In this document: piece after piece, positions 11,803-21,783 of the stretch
How the letters are laid out: each line of letters starts with the position of its first letter
Position numbering within the stretch: the first letter of the stretch is position 1
From: Cryptomeria japonica
Taxonomy: Eukaryota; Streptophyta; Pinopsida; Cupressales; Cupressaceae
NCBI RefSeq assembly: GCF_030272615.1
Contig: NC_081406.1
Location: forward strand, 219,528,997 to 219,592,996
Reading direction: 5' to 3'
Length of the DNA: 64,000 nt
Made by a program: the position numbers and the translations under genes
The notes under the pieces: model-generated
What the model was told of the DNA's origin: nothing
The model's database searches: none
What the model saw: only the letters and a program-made list of their open reading frames with translations

Positions 11803-12409
11803 AGACAATGCAGCTTGCCGCGTTGTTTCAAAGAAGATAAGATGAACTGATACAAAGTTGCCCCAAGATGGGAATGATATGCCCCTTCAAGAGATTGGAT
11901 GAAAATGTGTGAAAAGACCACAGACAATCTCTCGATAAGAAAGAAAGGCTAGAATGGATTGACCAAATAAAGTGACAAAGTCACGAGATAACGAAGACTG
12001 ACACAAGAGACTAGGGCTAGGGTAGTCTATAAGATAGACCACGAGGGGAAAACAACCTCATTGTCATCCACACATCTAAGAGATCAGAGTGCAGAGCGAG
12101 ATAGAGCAACAACAGTCAGCAACGATGGCAATGGCTCATAGATTCAATTGCATTCACCAATTTCAGAGGCCAGCAGAGGTAGGAGAGCCAGTAAGTACCA
12201 CAAAACCTCCTTGTACTTTGATGCATTTATTGTTGTCATTAATGCATGCTAGGTAGAGTAATAAATGTGCTTAGAATAGGGTCCAAAAAATGTCAAAAAT
12301 GTGTAGGCGCGTCTGCATTGGTGCCAGGCACGTTTATGCGGTCTAAAAGAGTGTTTATGTCATGAAAGCATGTTTGTGTCCAAAAATGTGAATTTGTGTC
12401 GTCTAGGTC

Positions 12410-12600
12410 AAATTGACAGTTCTATGATGAACATACATTGTCGATTGGATAAGCTGCTAAGAGGATACACTCAAGCAGGTCCTCTAGGGAAGACTAGGAT
12501 AGCAAATAGGGCTAGGATTGACAATTCTATGATAGAACATACATTGCCAATTAGGAAACTTCTCAAAAGGATTCACTCAAGCAGAGGCCCTAGGATAGGA
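12410..12600 (+). repeat. Two-copy ~115-bp direct repeat
   Basis: The segments beginning GACAGTTCTATGATGAACAT (about 12410) and GACAATTCTATGATAGAACA (about 12519) share the order ACATTG, AAGAGGAT/AAAGGATTC, CACTCAAGCAG. The second copy is shorter and diverged. Confidence 0.65.
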
Positions 12601-12610
12601 TAGATCAAGG

Positions 12611-12830
12611 CACTTTGTGATGAACAGTGAGTACCAAGATATAGTACTTTGTGATGAACAGGGAGTACTAAAATATGAGTAGCACTTTGTGATGAACAGT
12701 GAGTGCAAGTGTGAGCAGCACTTTGTGATGAATAGAGAGTGCCAAACACGTAGTACTTTGTGATGAACAGGGAGTACCACTAGGATAGAAGCAACACTTT
12801 GTGATGAATAGTGAGTGTCACTAGGACTGA
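12611..12830 (+). repeat. Six-copy ~34-41-bp tandem repeat
   Basis: The core (C/T)ACTTTGTGATGAACAG plus GAGT recurs at 12611, 12645, 12683, 12719, 12754 and 12795. Spacers vary in sequence and length, while the 20-bp core is conserved. Confidence 0.88.
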
Positions 12831-12917
12831 GATGATTGATTTGTGTGACTACAAGAGTATTTGCCTATGCTAGAGTCATGGGAGAGATTTCCATCAACTT
12901 AGAGGTTGTGACTTGAG

Positions 12918-13458
12918 TTGACAGCCGAGGACCAAGTTGCAATTGAGGCTATGGGATTGAGACATATTCTATATGTGCCTGAGTTTCAGGCAAACATGGG
13001 ATTGCTGACTGCACTGGTAGAGAGGTGGCACTCTGAGACTTGCACTTTTCATTTGTCGATGGGGGAGATGACAGTCACCCTGGAGGATGTATATAGGATT
13101 CTGCGGATACCAATCGATGGGGAGTTGATTCTGTACGATCGAGAAGGAGACAGGGATGCCCTTAGACAAGTGTTCTAGGATCCAGGACTGGAGATGAGGG
13201 TGGGACATGTGGCATGGGATACCATGACATGGACAGGATTAGCACTACAACAGTGTTGGTAGGAGTTATTAGTGGGTTCCTCTGTCTAGATAGGGTGACA
13301 CGCCGGGTGGCTGCGGGATCGGGGAGGAGGAGAGGAGGAGGATGAGACAACTAGGCTCAAGAGACAGAGGGGACAGGAGAGATGATCATGGGGCCGGTCC
13401 TTCTAGGGCTCAGACTTTGTCAAGGCCAGCCGGCTCCAAGGGAGGGAGTTCATCGTAG
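12918..13458 (+). pseudogene. Plant mobile domain (PMD, MAIN-like) gene fragment captured in G2
   Basis: An ATG at 12918 opens an 86-codon frame with the landmarks of plant mobile domain proteins, often annotated as serine/threonine phosphatase 7 long form homologs: LVERWHSETCTFHL, GEMTVTLEDVYRIL, then DRDALRQVF. After a TAG the same frame continues DPGLEMRVGHVAWDT. A frameshift near 13250 leads to ISGFLCLDRVTRR and a Pro/Ser-rich tail ending at a TAG near 13456. PMD proteins are nuclear factors in silencing and development, and PMD-bearing retrotransposons are known. Here the fragment is antisense to the element, truncated and broken. G1 lacks it. Confidence 0.8.
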
Positions 13459-15159
13459 CCATAGAGGGCTTCCTATGTATCAATTTTGTACCATTTTGTA
13501 TGATGATGTAGACACCTTCGGGTGATTGTAGCCATATGATTTTGACATCATTGTATCATGACACTTATGATTATATATATGAGATGATTCATCTTTGTGG
13601 CAGCTATATGCATGCATACCTATGTGATGAGATGTTTCATGATGTATGTTTCTATGTGATGGTTATGATATGGATGCAAATATCTATATGATGCAATGCA
13701 ATATATATTTTTTTGTTCTTTTATGTTTTATATATGTATGCATGATGCAAATGTGAATGTATGTAATGTAAATGTAAATTGTGCTAATAGGTGTTGTGTG
13801 CAGGATGTGATGTAGTTGTGATATCTATATGTATGTATGAAATGCTTATATGTGGTAATGCAGGTGCAACTACATGAAATGCAAATGTTTTTGGTGTGTC
13901 ATTATACTCAATCATGTGATAGCAGGCTACACGGACTCAAGAAGGATGATGGAAGTCAATCAAGAAAGGGGGATGGAAGACATAAGATATGAAAGTGAAA
14001 GAGCTTCTTGTGCATTATCATCATTGAGCTTTATTATGGCAAGTAGGTTATGACAATCGAGGCATATGTTCGACCCAGAAAGTCATTGTACCTATTTGCA
14101 TGGAGATAAGACAGTCACAAACAAGGAATGCCCTAGTTCACACTAGACTCACAGTGTCCTCATATCCTTGGACAAGTCATAGCATTACTAAGAGACAATC
14201 CACAGACAACAAATACAAATAGGTGATGATACCCCATCCTTTCTTTTCTAGTCAAAGACATCCTGGAGATAAAATCTCTAGTCAGAGACATCCTAGAAAA
14301 GCTAAAAGATATGTCACCAAAAGATAAAATCAAAAGAAAACCAAGACTCGACACCAACATCCACTATAGTCCTCAAGTTTAGTGTCTCTTGTCACTTGTA
14401 TAAGTCTATTTGATTGTGGTCACAATGTTTACTTTCACAAAAAGGATAGATAGCACTAAACCATATGTTGTCTGAGTCTGTTGAAAGATTTGATTTTGTT
14501 GAAGCCCATTGTTGCTGCCATCTCATTTGAAACTGACTGAATCCATGAAACTGATACTTTATTGCGAAGAAGATGGAACTTTATTATGGATTGAAAATGC
14601 AGATGTTGCTTTATTGTGAATTGTGTGCGGATAGATAGAAGGAAGCTGGAAGAAACTGTACTCCTTGAAACATGTGATGTTCTTAGTTCCACACCCATCA
14701 CTAGACGTAGGAATTGCCTTAGCCACAGATAGGATCTGATTTATTATGGATGGAAAGGGAGGTGAAAAGGGAGGTTTATTATGAATGGCTAACCAATCTT
14801 GGGTAGATCAATAACAAGCCATGATGGGAATGGGTAAGTTTATTATGAACGAATAGGTTGTGAGTGCGTGCAAAGTGAAGGATGAAATGGAATCTTGAAG
14901 AAGGGAGGAGCAATGTCTCTACGCATGGTGCTAGTAACCCAGTTTTCACCATGGTACTTGCCCAAGGTACCACCGAAGTGGTTTTCACTGTTAGACGAAA
15001 ATGTTTTTCTTTACTTTTTTGATTTTTTTTTGTGTCACAAGGTGCCTGTTTGCCAGGTTTTCACCAAGTAACAATTTTTTTATGTTTTATAAATTTTTTT
15101 GTATTTTTGAAATTTTTGAATTTTTTTTTGTATTTTTTGAATTAGGATACTCTGAAGAG

Positions 15160-17079
15160 CTATGTGTAAAACCTGCGAAGGTGCATGCTGTTGATAGGAT
15201 CCTCCAAAGGTTCACCTTCTATAGTTGAGAGCTGATATGCCCCAGATCCATATGCTACTGTAATGATGTAAGGACCAAGCCAATTTGGTTCGAACTTTCC
15301 CTTCTTCTCTCTATCTTGCTGATTTTTAGGATTTTTCCTTAGAACTAAGTCACACACCTCAAGTGTATGAGGCTTAACCTTATGATTGTAACTGCAATGT
15401 TCCTTGACTAAATTATGTGTATCTTGAGTGTATGTCTTCCTTGATAAAGGAACTGAGATAGAATTACTAGTGTGTGGACTAGACAGGCCTGTATGCATGT
15501 CACCTAAAGAAGTTTGGGCATCCCTGATAACAAAATCCCTTGAGGAAGCTCCATTAAAGGTCCATGATATATCGCCAAAAGGGGATGGATGTGTGGAACA
15601 AGTGGATGAGTTATGAAGGCTTATGATTGTGAAAAGAAGTGAAAGTAGGATAGCATGATGGAGACTTAGGATCAACAAGTATGCTTTTTGACTTGAAATT
15701 TTAGAACTTTTGCCCCAAGTTATTTTGATATTAGGGGAGATCATCTCTTGCTCTTTTTGCTTCATAGGATTTTTATCCTTGACTTTGATCTTTGCAGAGT
15801 TCAGTAGCTTTTTATTTTGATTTTGACTGAATGATTTTTCTTTATTTTTGACTTGTAGATTTTTCTTTTCATAGCTTGATTTGTGATCCTCGATTAGTAA
15901 GGGCTTTTGTAATTCTTGTTGATCCAAGTCTAGAAGAGGTCTGGAAATGGAATAAGTCGATGATATGGTAAAGCTATGTGAGTTCTCAAGAGGTTTGGCA
16001 ATATGCTCAATAGATTCTTCGTAGGAACTACTCTTAGGACTATTGATATCAAGAGATGCTTGCACCACTAGAGGAGATTTGCATTCAGACTTAGTAGCCA
16101 CAACACTAAGTGGTTCACACCCAATTCCTTGGCATTGAAAATTGTTTGTAGGTTGTTCCTGTTGACTAAATACCTTAGGAGATAATGGGAGTTGGTCAAC
16201 ATGAAATATATACTCACCACATCCCAAGTCTTTAACCTTGAACTTTTCTTTGATCTCTGCATGTTTTGGTGTAGAAGCTTTTAATGATTCTGGATCCACA
16301 TATGCTGATGAAGGAATAGATTCTCTATTAACTAGAATTATTATTTCTAATCTAGGTCGCAGATTGTTGCAATATATGAATGGATTTGGGTCAGCTTTGA
16401 CAGTCACTTCAACTCCATTGTGTAGAAACTTGATACATCGATGATATGTAGATGGTACCATGTTCATCTCATGAATCCATGGACGTCCTAGCAATATAGT
16501 GTATGTGAGATTGAGATCAAGGACTTGACAAACTACATCCTTTGTAACTGGCCCAACTCTGAGAGGCAAGGTGACTATGCCTTTGGATGAATGCTCTTCA
16601 TCATCATATGCCTTGATGGTAATTTTGTTTGTAGAATTCATAGCTTTATCTGAATATCCCAATTGTTTAATAGTGCTCAATGTACAAATGTTTAGACCTA
16701 CTCCTCCATCTATCAAGACTCGTTTTATTTGATGTTTGTGAATGAAGGCTTCAATGTGTAATGGTGCATTATGTGGCTGACTTACAGATGCATCATCAGC
16801 TTCTGTGAATGTAAGGGAGTGTGGAATGGAAAGGTATCCCACCATGGCTTGAAATTGGTCCACGTTCAGATCAGTGGGAATAGCAGTTTCTCTCAAGATT
16901 TTGTCAAGAATGGATTTATGTACAGGGGATATGCGCAAGAGTTCAAGTATGGAGATGAGTGCGGGTGTCTTCCCTAACTGTTCTACAAGGTCATACTCAG
17001 GTTTGGTTGATGAGGAAGCAGTGTTTTTAGCTGGAGCACCTTGCAAAGTGAATTTACCTTGGTGGGTTGTAACATGACA
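15160..17079 (-). CDS. G2 protease / hydrophobic linker / GPY-F polyprotein segment
   Basis: It is open for about 639 codons in the same frame as gag and separated from it only by the TAA at 17080-17082. It has no convincing start of its own. Counting from the TTG codon at 17046 (628 residues), a retropepsin-like domain spans ~105-235, with catalytic-site LIDGGVGLN (113-115 DGG in place of D-S/T-G) and LLGRPWIHE (185-193). A Lys/Gln-rich linker (~380-450), one hydrophobic helix (~456-477) and a GPY/F module (~556-628, GPY at 591-593, end HLRRFY) follow. Reverse transcriptase, RNase H and the zinc-binding and catalytic integrase parts are absent. The GPY/F end shows the frame once belonged to a full gag-pol. 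The helix region could be a captured sequence or a drifted linker. Confidence 0.85.
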   Translation of the reverse strand, partial: CHVTTHQGKFTLQGAPAKNTASSSTKPEYDLVEQLGKTPALISILELLRISPVHKSILDKILRETAIPTDLNVDQFQAMVGYLSIPHSLTFTEADDASVSQPHNAPLHIEAFIHKHQIKRVLIDGGVGLNICTLSTIKQLGYSDKAMNSTNKITIKAYDDEEHSSKGIVTLPLRVGPVTKDVVCQVLDLNLTYTILLGRPWIHEMNMVPSTYHRCIKFLHNGVEVTVKADPNPFIYCNNLRPRLEIIILVNRESIPSSAYVDPESLKASTPKHAEIKEKFKVKDLGCGEYIFHVDQLPLSPKVFSQQEQPTNNFQCQGIGCEPLSVVATKSECKSPLVVQASLDINSPKSSSYEESIEHIAKPLENSHSFTISSTYSISRPLLDLDQQELQKPLLIEDHKSSYEKKNLQVKNKEKSFSQNQNKKLLNSAKIKVKDKNPMKQKEQEMISPNIKITWGKSSKISSQKAYLLILSLHHAILLSLLFTIISLHNSSTCSTHPSPFGDISWTFNGASSRDFVIRDAQTSLGDMHTGLSSPHTSNSISVPLSRKTYTQDTHNLVKEHCSYNHKVKPHTLEVCDLVLRKNPKNQQDREKKGKFEPNWLGPYIITVAYGSGAYQLSTIEGEPLEDPINSMHLRRFYT

Positions 17080-19278
17080 TTAAGAGGTAGGTTCAAAAGA
17101 AGATCCAACACCTTTTAGAACGATCTTGGGTCTCTGGGTAGAATTCTCAGGGGTTTTGTCCTTGATGATAATGGTAGAGACATAATTGTCCATCGAGATG
17201 TGATTGATGGTTGAATCATAGTTACAAGATGCTCTAGTATAGTTGGTTTGGTCATCTGTGGCTGCAGCTTTTCCCTTGTCATGCTTTGGGAATGGTTCCT
17301 TAAACATCTCATGTTCTTGATTGGATGAGTGTCCTTCAATCTCAATGTCACCTCTATCAATGAGATCTTGTATGATGTTCTTTAGTCGATGACAATTTCC
17401 TATTTTATGTCCCTTGCTTTTATGAAATTCACAATACTCATCATCATTCCACCAATTTGGTTTAACTTTTGGTTCATATGGAGGAAAATCTGGAATAGTG
17501 ATTACCTTGTTTGCCACTAGCTTTTTGAAAACTGACTCAAGTGGTTCTCCCAATGGGGTGCACTTCCTTCGTGATTTAGAAGTTGTTTGAGTATTCACTT
17601 GATTGTTTGTAGAACTTGATCCAGAAAAAATGATTTTTGGTCGTACCGTATTGGCATCAACAACACCATCATTGATTGTCTTCTTGTTTTTATTCCAAAA
17701 TCTTGGCTTGTCTTTTCCTTTAAAGTCATCTTTGTTTTCCTTGAATATCTTAATGACTCCTTGTTCAATTAGGACCTTTTCTGTCGCTAAACCTTTTTCA
17801 ATGACGTCCTTGAAGGTGGACAAACAAGCTTTCCTTAAGTCATAACCAATCTCTTTGTTAACATTTTGGGTGAACATTTCTACCATTTGTTTTTGTGGAA
17901 TTTTCCAAGAGCATCTGCTGGCTAGATTCCTCCATCTTTGTAAAAATGATGCAAAAGACTCTCCCTCTTTTTGCTTGGTGTTGCACAAAGTAGTGATTGA
18001 TATGTATATCTCTATATTGTAGGAGAAATGTTGAATAAATGCCTCTACTAAGTCACCCCATGACTTAATTCCAGGTGGAAGTTGGGAGAACCATTCCATA
18101 GCTTGATTGCCTAGGCTCTGTGGGAATAATCTCATCAAATATGTCTCTTCTGCTGCTATCTCAATGCAAGCTGTGAAAAACTGTCTTATGTGTGCCTTAA
18201 GATCCCCTTTTCCTCTATACTTATCAAATTTAGGCATCACAAAGTGTGTAGGAAAAGGAGGTATTGGAATTCTCTTGTCAAATGGATAAGGACATATGTC
18301 TCTCATTGTGTATGTTGGCTTCGGTGTATTTATGTCCTCCATTTTCTTTTGTAAGTCCCTAATTTGTTGCTCCAGATTTCTCTTAGGTGGAGATCGACTT
18401 CTTGGACCATACCCCATGCTTGAGGCACCAATTGGAGGAGAAGCATGTTGCATATATGGATGATATTGATCATACACATGTTCATATGGAGGAGGTCTAT
18501 AGTGATGCTGCATATATGGACCGCTTGGTATAGATTCATGTTGAGGAACAAAATATCTATTTTGTCCATGTATACCATACTTTACAGGCATGTCATGTTC
18601 TAATGTGTTGCCCCCAAATTTGACATGGGGTTTCCTTGTGTCCAAATATTGAGCATGCCTTTGAATATCCAATTGCTTTGGTGGTTGATCCTTAGCATTG
18701 ATATGTGATTGAGAATATTTCTCTGCATAAGACTTCCATAATGGTCTGTGAAGGTGAGTATCATATGCTTGACCATGTGTATGTGGGACCTCTAGTTTTT
18801 GAAACAAAGATGATGGTGATTCAGGCACAAGATGTGGTCTTCTATTTCCTCCACTATTAGGCCTCCTTTGATCCATGTTGGAGTGAGGTTGTTGCAAAGG
18901 TCGATTGTCCATTATTTGAGACATGTCAAAATCATGAGGTATCTTGGCTCCACTTTGTGCCATCATTTGTAAGAAGTATTGTCTATCCCTCCTCATTATT
19001 TCCTCAACCAATCGATTGAAACAGGGATCCAAAATGGATTCTTCCACATCTGCTGAATGTACTAAAAAGTTGTCCATATCATCATTGTATGTATCATTGT
19101 TATTTGTAGTGTCCATGTTCTCAACATTTGGAATGTTTCTATAGGCATCTATGTCAGGTAATGTAGTATGATCAGAATTGAAAAAGATATCATTGTCATA
19201 CTCATAATAACTCATGTTTGCGGACTCTTGAGCATCTTTAGTTTCTCTCCTAGATTTTTGAAGATGGGTTTCAACCAT
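17080..19278 (-). CDS. G2 Gag (retrotransposon gag domain and zinc-knuckle-like motif)
   Basis: An intact 732-residue frame from ATG at 19276-19278 to TAA at 17080-17082. The acidic N-terminus and Pro/His/Tyr-rich stretch (~130-300) lead to a short coiled segment (LEQQIRDLQKKME, ~302-314). The retrotransposon gag domain follows (~349-460; landmarks MEWFSQLP, WGDLVEAFIQHF, SFASFLQRWRNL). A zinc motif CEFHKSKGHKIGNC lies at ~616-629 (CX2HX4HX4C). Gag would build the cytoplasmic particle that packages the element RNA. This is the best-preserved gene of the window. The stop between it and the protease may be a nonsense mutation or a readthrough site; one copy cannot tell. Confidence 0.9.
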   Translation of the reverse strand: MVETHLQKSRRETKDAQESANMSYYEYDNDIFFNSDHTTLPDIDAYRNIPNVENMDTTNNNDTYNDDMDNFLVHSADVEESILDPCFNRLVEEIMRRDRQYFLQMMAQSGAKIPHDFDMSQIMDNRPLQQPHSNMDQRRPNSGGNRRPHLVPESPSSLFQKLEVPHTHGQAYDTHLHRPLWKSYAEKYSQSHINAKDQPPKQLDIQRHAQYLDTRKPHVKFGGNTLEHDMPVKYGIHGQNRYFVPQHESIPSGPYMQHHYRPPPYEHVYDQYHPYMQHASPPIGASSMGYGPRSRSPPKRNLEQQIRDLQKKMEDINTPKPTYTMRDICPYPFDKRIPIPPFPTHFVMPKFDKYRGKGDLKAHIRQFFTACIEIAAEETYLMRLFPQSLGNQAMEWFSQLPPGIKSWGDLVEAFIQHFSYNIEIYISITTLCNTKQKEGESFASFLQRWRNLASRCSWKIPQKQMVEMFTQNVNKEIGYDLRKACLSTFKDVIEKGLATEKVLIEQGVIKIFKENKDDFKGKDKPRFWNKNKKTINDGVVDANTVRPKIIFSGSSSTNNQVNTQTTSKSRRKCTPLGEPLESVFKKLVANKVITIPDFPPYEPKVKPNWWNDDEYCEFHKSKGHKIGNCHRLKNIIQDLIDRGDIEIEGHSSNQEHEMFKEPFPKHDKGKAAATDDQTNYTRASCNYDSTINHISMDNYVSTIIIKDKTPENSTQRPKIVLKGVGSSFEPTS

Positions 19279-21783
19279 GAACTAGGTATTGACCGAGATG
19301 TGTGAGACTAGATGAAAATGAAAAAAGTATGGAAGACCAAGAGTTGGATGGAATGTAAATGAATCTGAGGTGTACTTGCAATGTCCAAAGTGTAAGACCA
19401 AGTATGTATGTAGTAGAGTAGGTGTGACTTCCAAAGAGAGGATAGTTTCTCTTGATGAGGTAAGTTGACCTTGACTCTAAGTAAGACCAAATGAGACCCA
19501 AAGGTGATAGACCTTGATGAGGGACCACTTAGCAAAATGTTGTTTTATGTAGTGTGTTGACAAAGTATGATGAGGACAAGCAAGTGACCTTTTGACTCAA
19601 GTTTAGACAAATGTAAATTTAATGCAAGATGTAAAGCAATGATGGAATTTGTGAGACACAAAGAAAAGTTGAATGCTAGATGAAAACCTAGAAAAACAAC
19701 CTAGGAAGCTCAAGAATTCTAAAACTAATTGCTCTTGTTTGCTAGACTGTAAATTTTTTCCAATTTGTGAAGTTGTTGGTTGTGACCAAATCTGAATGTT
19801 TGACTATTTTTCGTGACAAGAGGACACAATGTTGATGAGGGCTCAATGTTTGCAAGTGTTTAGACTCAAAATGACTCCAAGAAAAGTGTGTTGTTTGATG
19901 TAAAAATGTTTTGCATACACTTGAAGACACAAAAGACACAATGTTTTGCTGTGTGGTCTTGAATGTTTTGAATGTTTAAAATAAGTCAAGCACAATTCTT
20001 ATGGCTGGCCAAGACAATAGTTGTTGATCCCACATGAGGTTTTACCCCCGAGGCTATGCTATTCAGAGCGGATACTTAGATGCTTGACCTCACTGGCTCC
20101 ACCCTCGGCACTCACTTCTCGGGTCAACCAAGCATTAGTCCCCACGAAAACTCCCCGTGGCAAACTTTGTATCTCTATTAAGAACTGTATGTGTGTGGGC
20201 CGCTACTAGAGGTCCGACCTCTTACCTCAATAATTAGAAGGATTTTGGCTTCTAAAACAAAAAGGTGCTAGTAAGGGCATCTGCTCATGTGGCCATACAT
20301 GCAACACTTTCAGCTCTGTAAATACAGAATGCTCCCAGCCGGTAGGGGTTACGCCCTACAACTGATCAAATAAATTTGATCAAATGAGTTTATAGGGAGA
20401 CATAGTGTCAGTATGAACTAATCAGCACACGTTATCCATAGTTTTCACCATGAATATAGTTGTTTATAGTGGTTCAGAAGAGGTGGGTTTTCCTCGCTAC
20501 CACTTGGGTCGTTCTCTTCTCACTAGTAGTCCTAATGACACAAAAGACAATGATTCAATTTTAGTGCACCAATTGAAGTGTTTGCTAGTCTATGAAAACA
20601 AGGCACACAATAAAAATCCAAAAACCCTTGCCAAGGACCTGCAACAAAGATTTATTAGTAGTTTGAATTGTTTGAAATAATCACCCCTTCCTGCAAGCAC
20701 ACAAGTTAGGTAAATTTTAGATCCAAAAGACTTTGTGAAATAAGGGCCTTCAACAATGCATTTTGTTGACCAATTCAAAGATCTGATTCATCATAAAAAA
20801 AGAAGACCTGTAAAATTTCAAGAGATTTCCAGAAATGTAAGAAAATCCAAAAAATTTGCTAATTTACTCCAAAAATTAATTTTCTATGAAAAATCATAAA
20901 AAATTCATATAAAATGCAAAATAGATCCAAAAAATCTATAAATTTTTTTGGAGAATCCTGATGGTCTTCCAAACCTGCATAAAAACATTTCTGCACCACA
21001 TCCAAGCAGTTTGTGAGATTAAGTAAAATAATGCAAAACCCTAATTTTCAAAGATCTAATTTTTGAGGAATTATTTTGCATAAAATTTAAAATTAAAAAG
21101 AATATATCCTGTGTATAATTTTGAGAGATTTCCAAAAATGTAAGAAAATCTAAACAATTCACTAATTTTCTCTCAAAATTAATTTTTTATGAAAAATCCT
21201 AAAAAATTCATATAAATTGAACAAATGATCCAAAAAATCTGAAATTTTTACTAAATCCTTCTAATCCTTTTCCTGATGTACACAAAAAATTTTATGCCAC
21301 AATTCAAAGCCATTTGTGAGATCTGATCAAAATAAAGAAAAACCCTAATTTTTAATGATCTGATTTTTAGGGAAATATTTTGCATCAAAATTAAAATCAC
21401 AAAGAATATATCCTGTGTATAATTATGAGAGATTTCCAAAAATGTAAGAAAATCTAAAAACTTCTCTCATTTGCTCTCAAAATTAAGTTTTTATTAAAAA
21501 TTATAAAAAATTCATAGAAAATGAAAATGTGCTCCAAAAATTCTAAATTTTGGATTCATAGCTCCTGATACTTTCTTCAACCTACAAAAAACATTTGGTG
21601 CAAAATTTCCAAGCCATTTGTGAGATATGATCAAATCTCTCCAAGATCTTGATTTTGTGTCCAAAACCCTAGCTGCACAAGATTATTCTCCAAATTGTTT
21701 TACAAAACAACAATATAGGGTTAGAAAAATCTGCAAAAAACATAGATCTAAGAAAAATACATGTTCCATGGGGTGTTCCAAAA
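19279..21783 (-). other. G2 5' leader
   Basis: A 2.5-kb untranslated leader between the 5' LTR and gag. The LTR-proximal third (20821-21640) is a ~303-bp tandem triplication. The middle (20040-20420) is GC-richer, with blocks such as ACTCCCCGTGG, but matches no RNA gene I recognise. A TGGAACACCCC starts 3-4 bases inside the LTR end (minus strand, about 21770-21780) at the primer-site position; I cannot assign it to a tRNA. Small open frames here show no family. Confidence 0.75.
20821..21640 (-). repeat. ~303-bp tandem triplication in the G2 leader
   Basis: The block starting AGAGATTTCC recurs at 20821, 21124 and 21428. Each unit repeats in order GAAAATC, TCAAAATTAA, AAAAAATTCATA, GATCCAAAAAATCT and CATTTGTGAGAT. 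The third unit is partial. Units are AT-rich and noncoding. Confidence 0.9.

Larger units (their letters stand above)
11803..15159 (-). other. G2 3' noncoding region
   Basis: A 3.4-kb stretch between the polyprotein stop and the polypurine tract. The part next to the polyprotein (14100-15159) and a block near 13490-13630 match G1. Between them lie sequences not seen in G1: two sets of tandem repeats (12410-12600 and 12611-12830) and an antisense PMD gene fragment (12918-13458). No gene in element orientation is recognised. Long 3' noncoding regions are known in Tat-lineage elements. Confidence 0.75.

Noticed and set aside
12606-12830. Short repeats with spacers considered as a CRISPR array
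   Set aside because: Cores are imperfect, spacers are short and related, no cas genes, and the context is a plant retrotransposon.
20040-20420. GC-richer block in the G2 leader considered as rRNA- or tRNA-derived
   Set aside because: No tRNA fold or conserved rRNA segment recognised; it is a normal part of the element leader.
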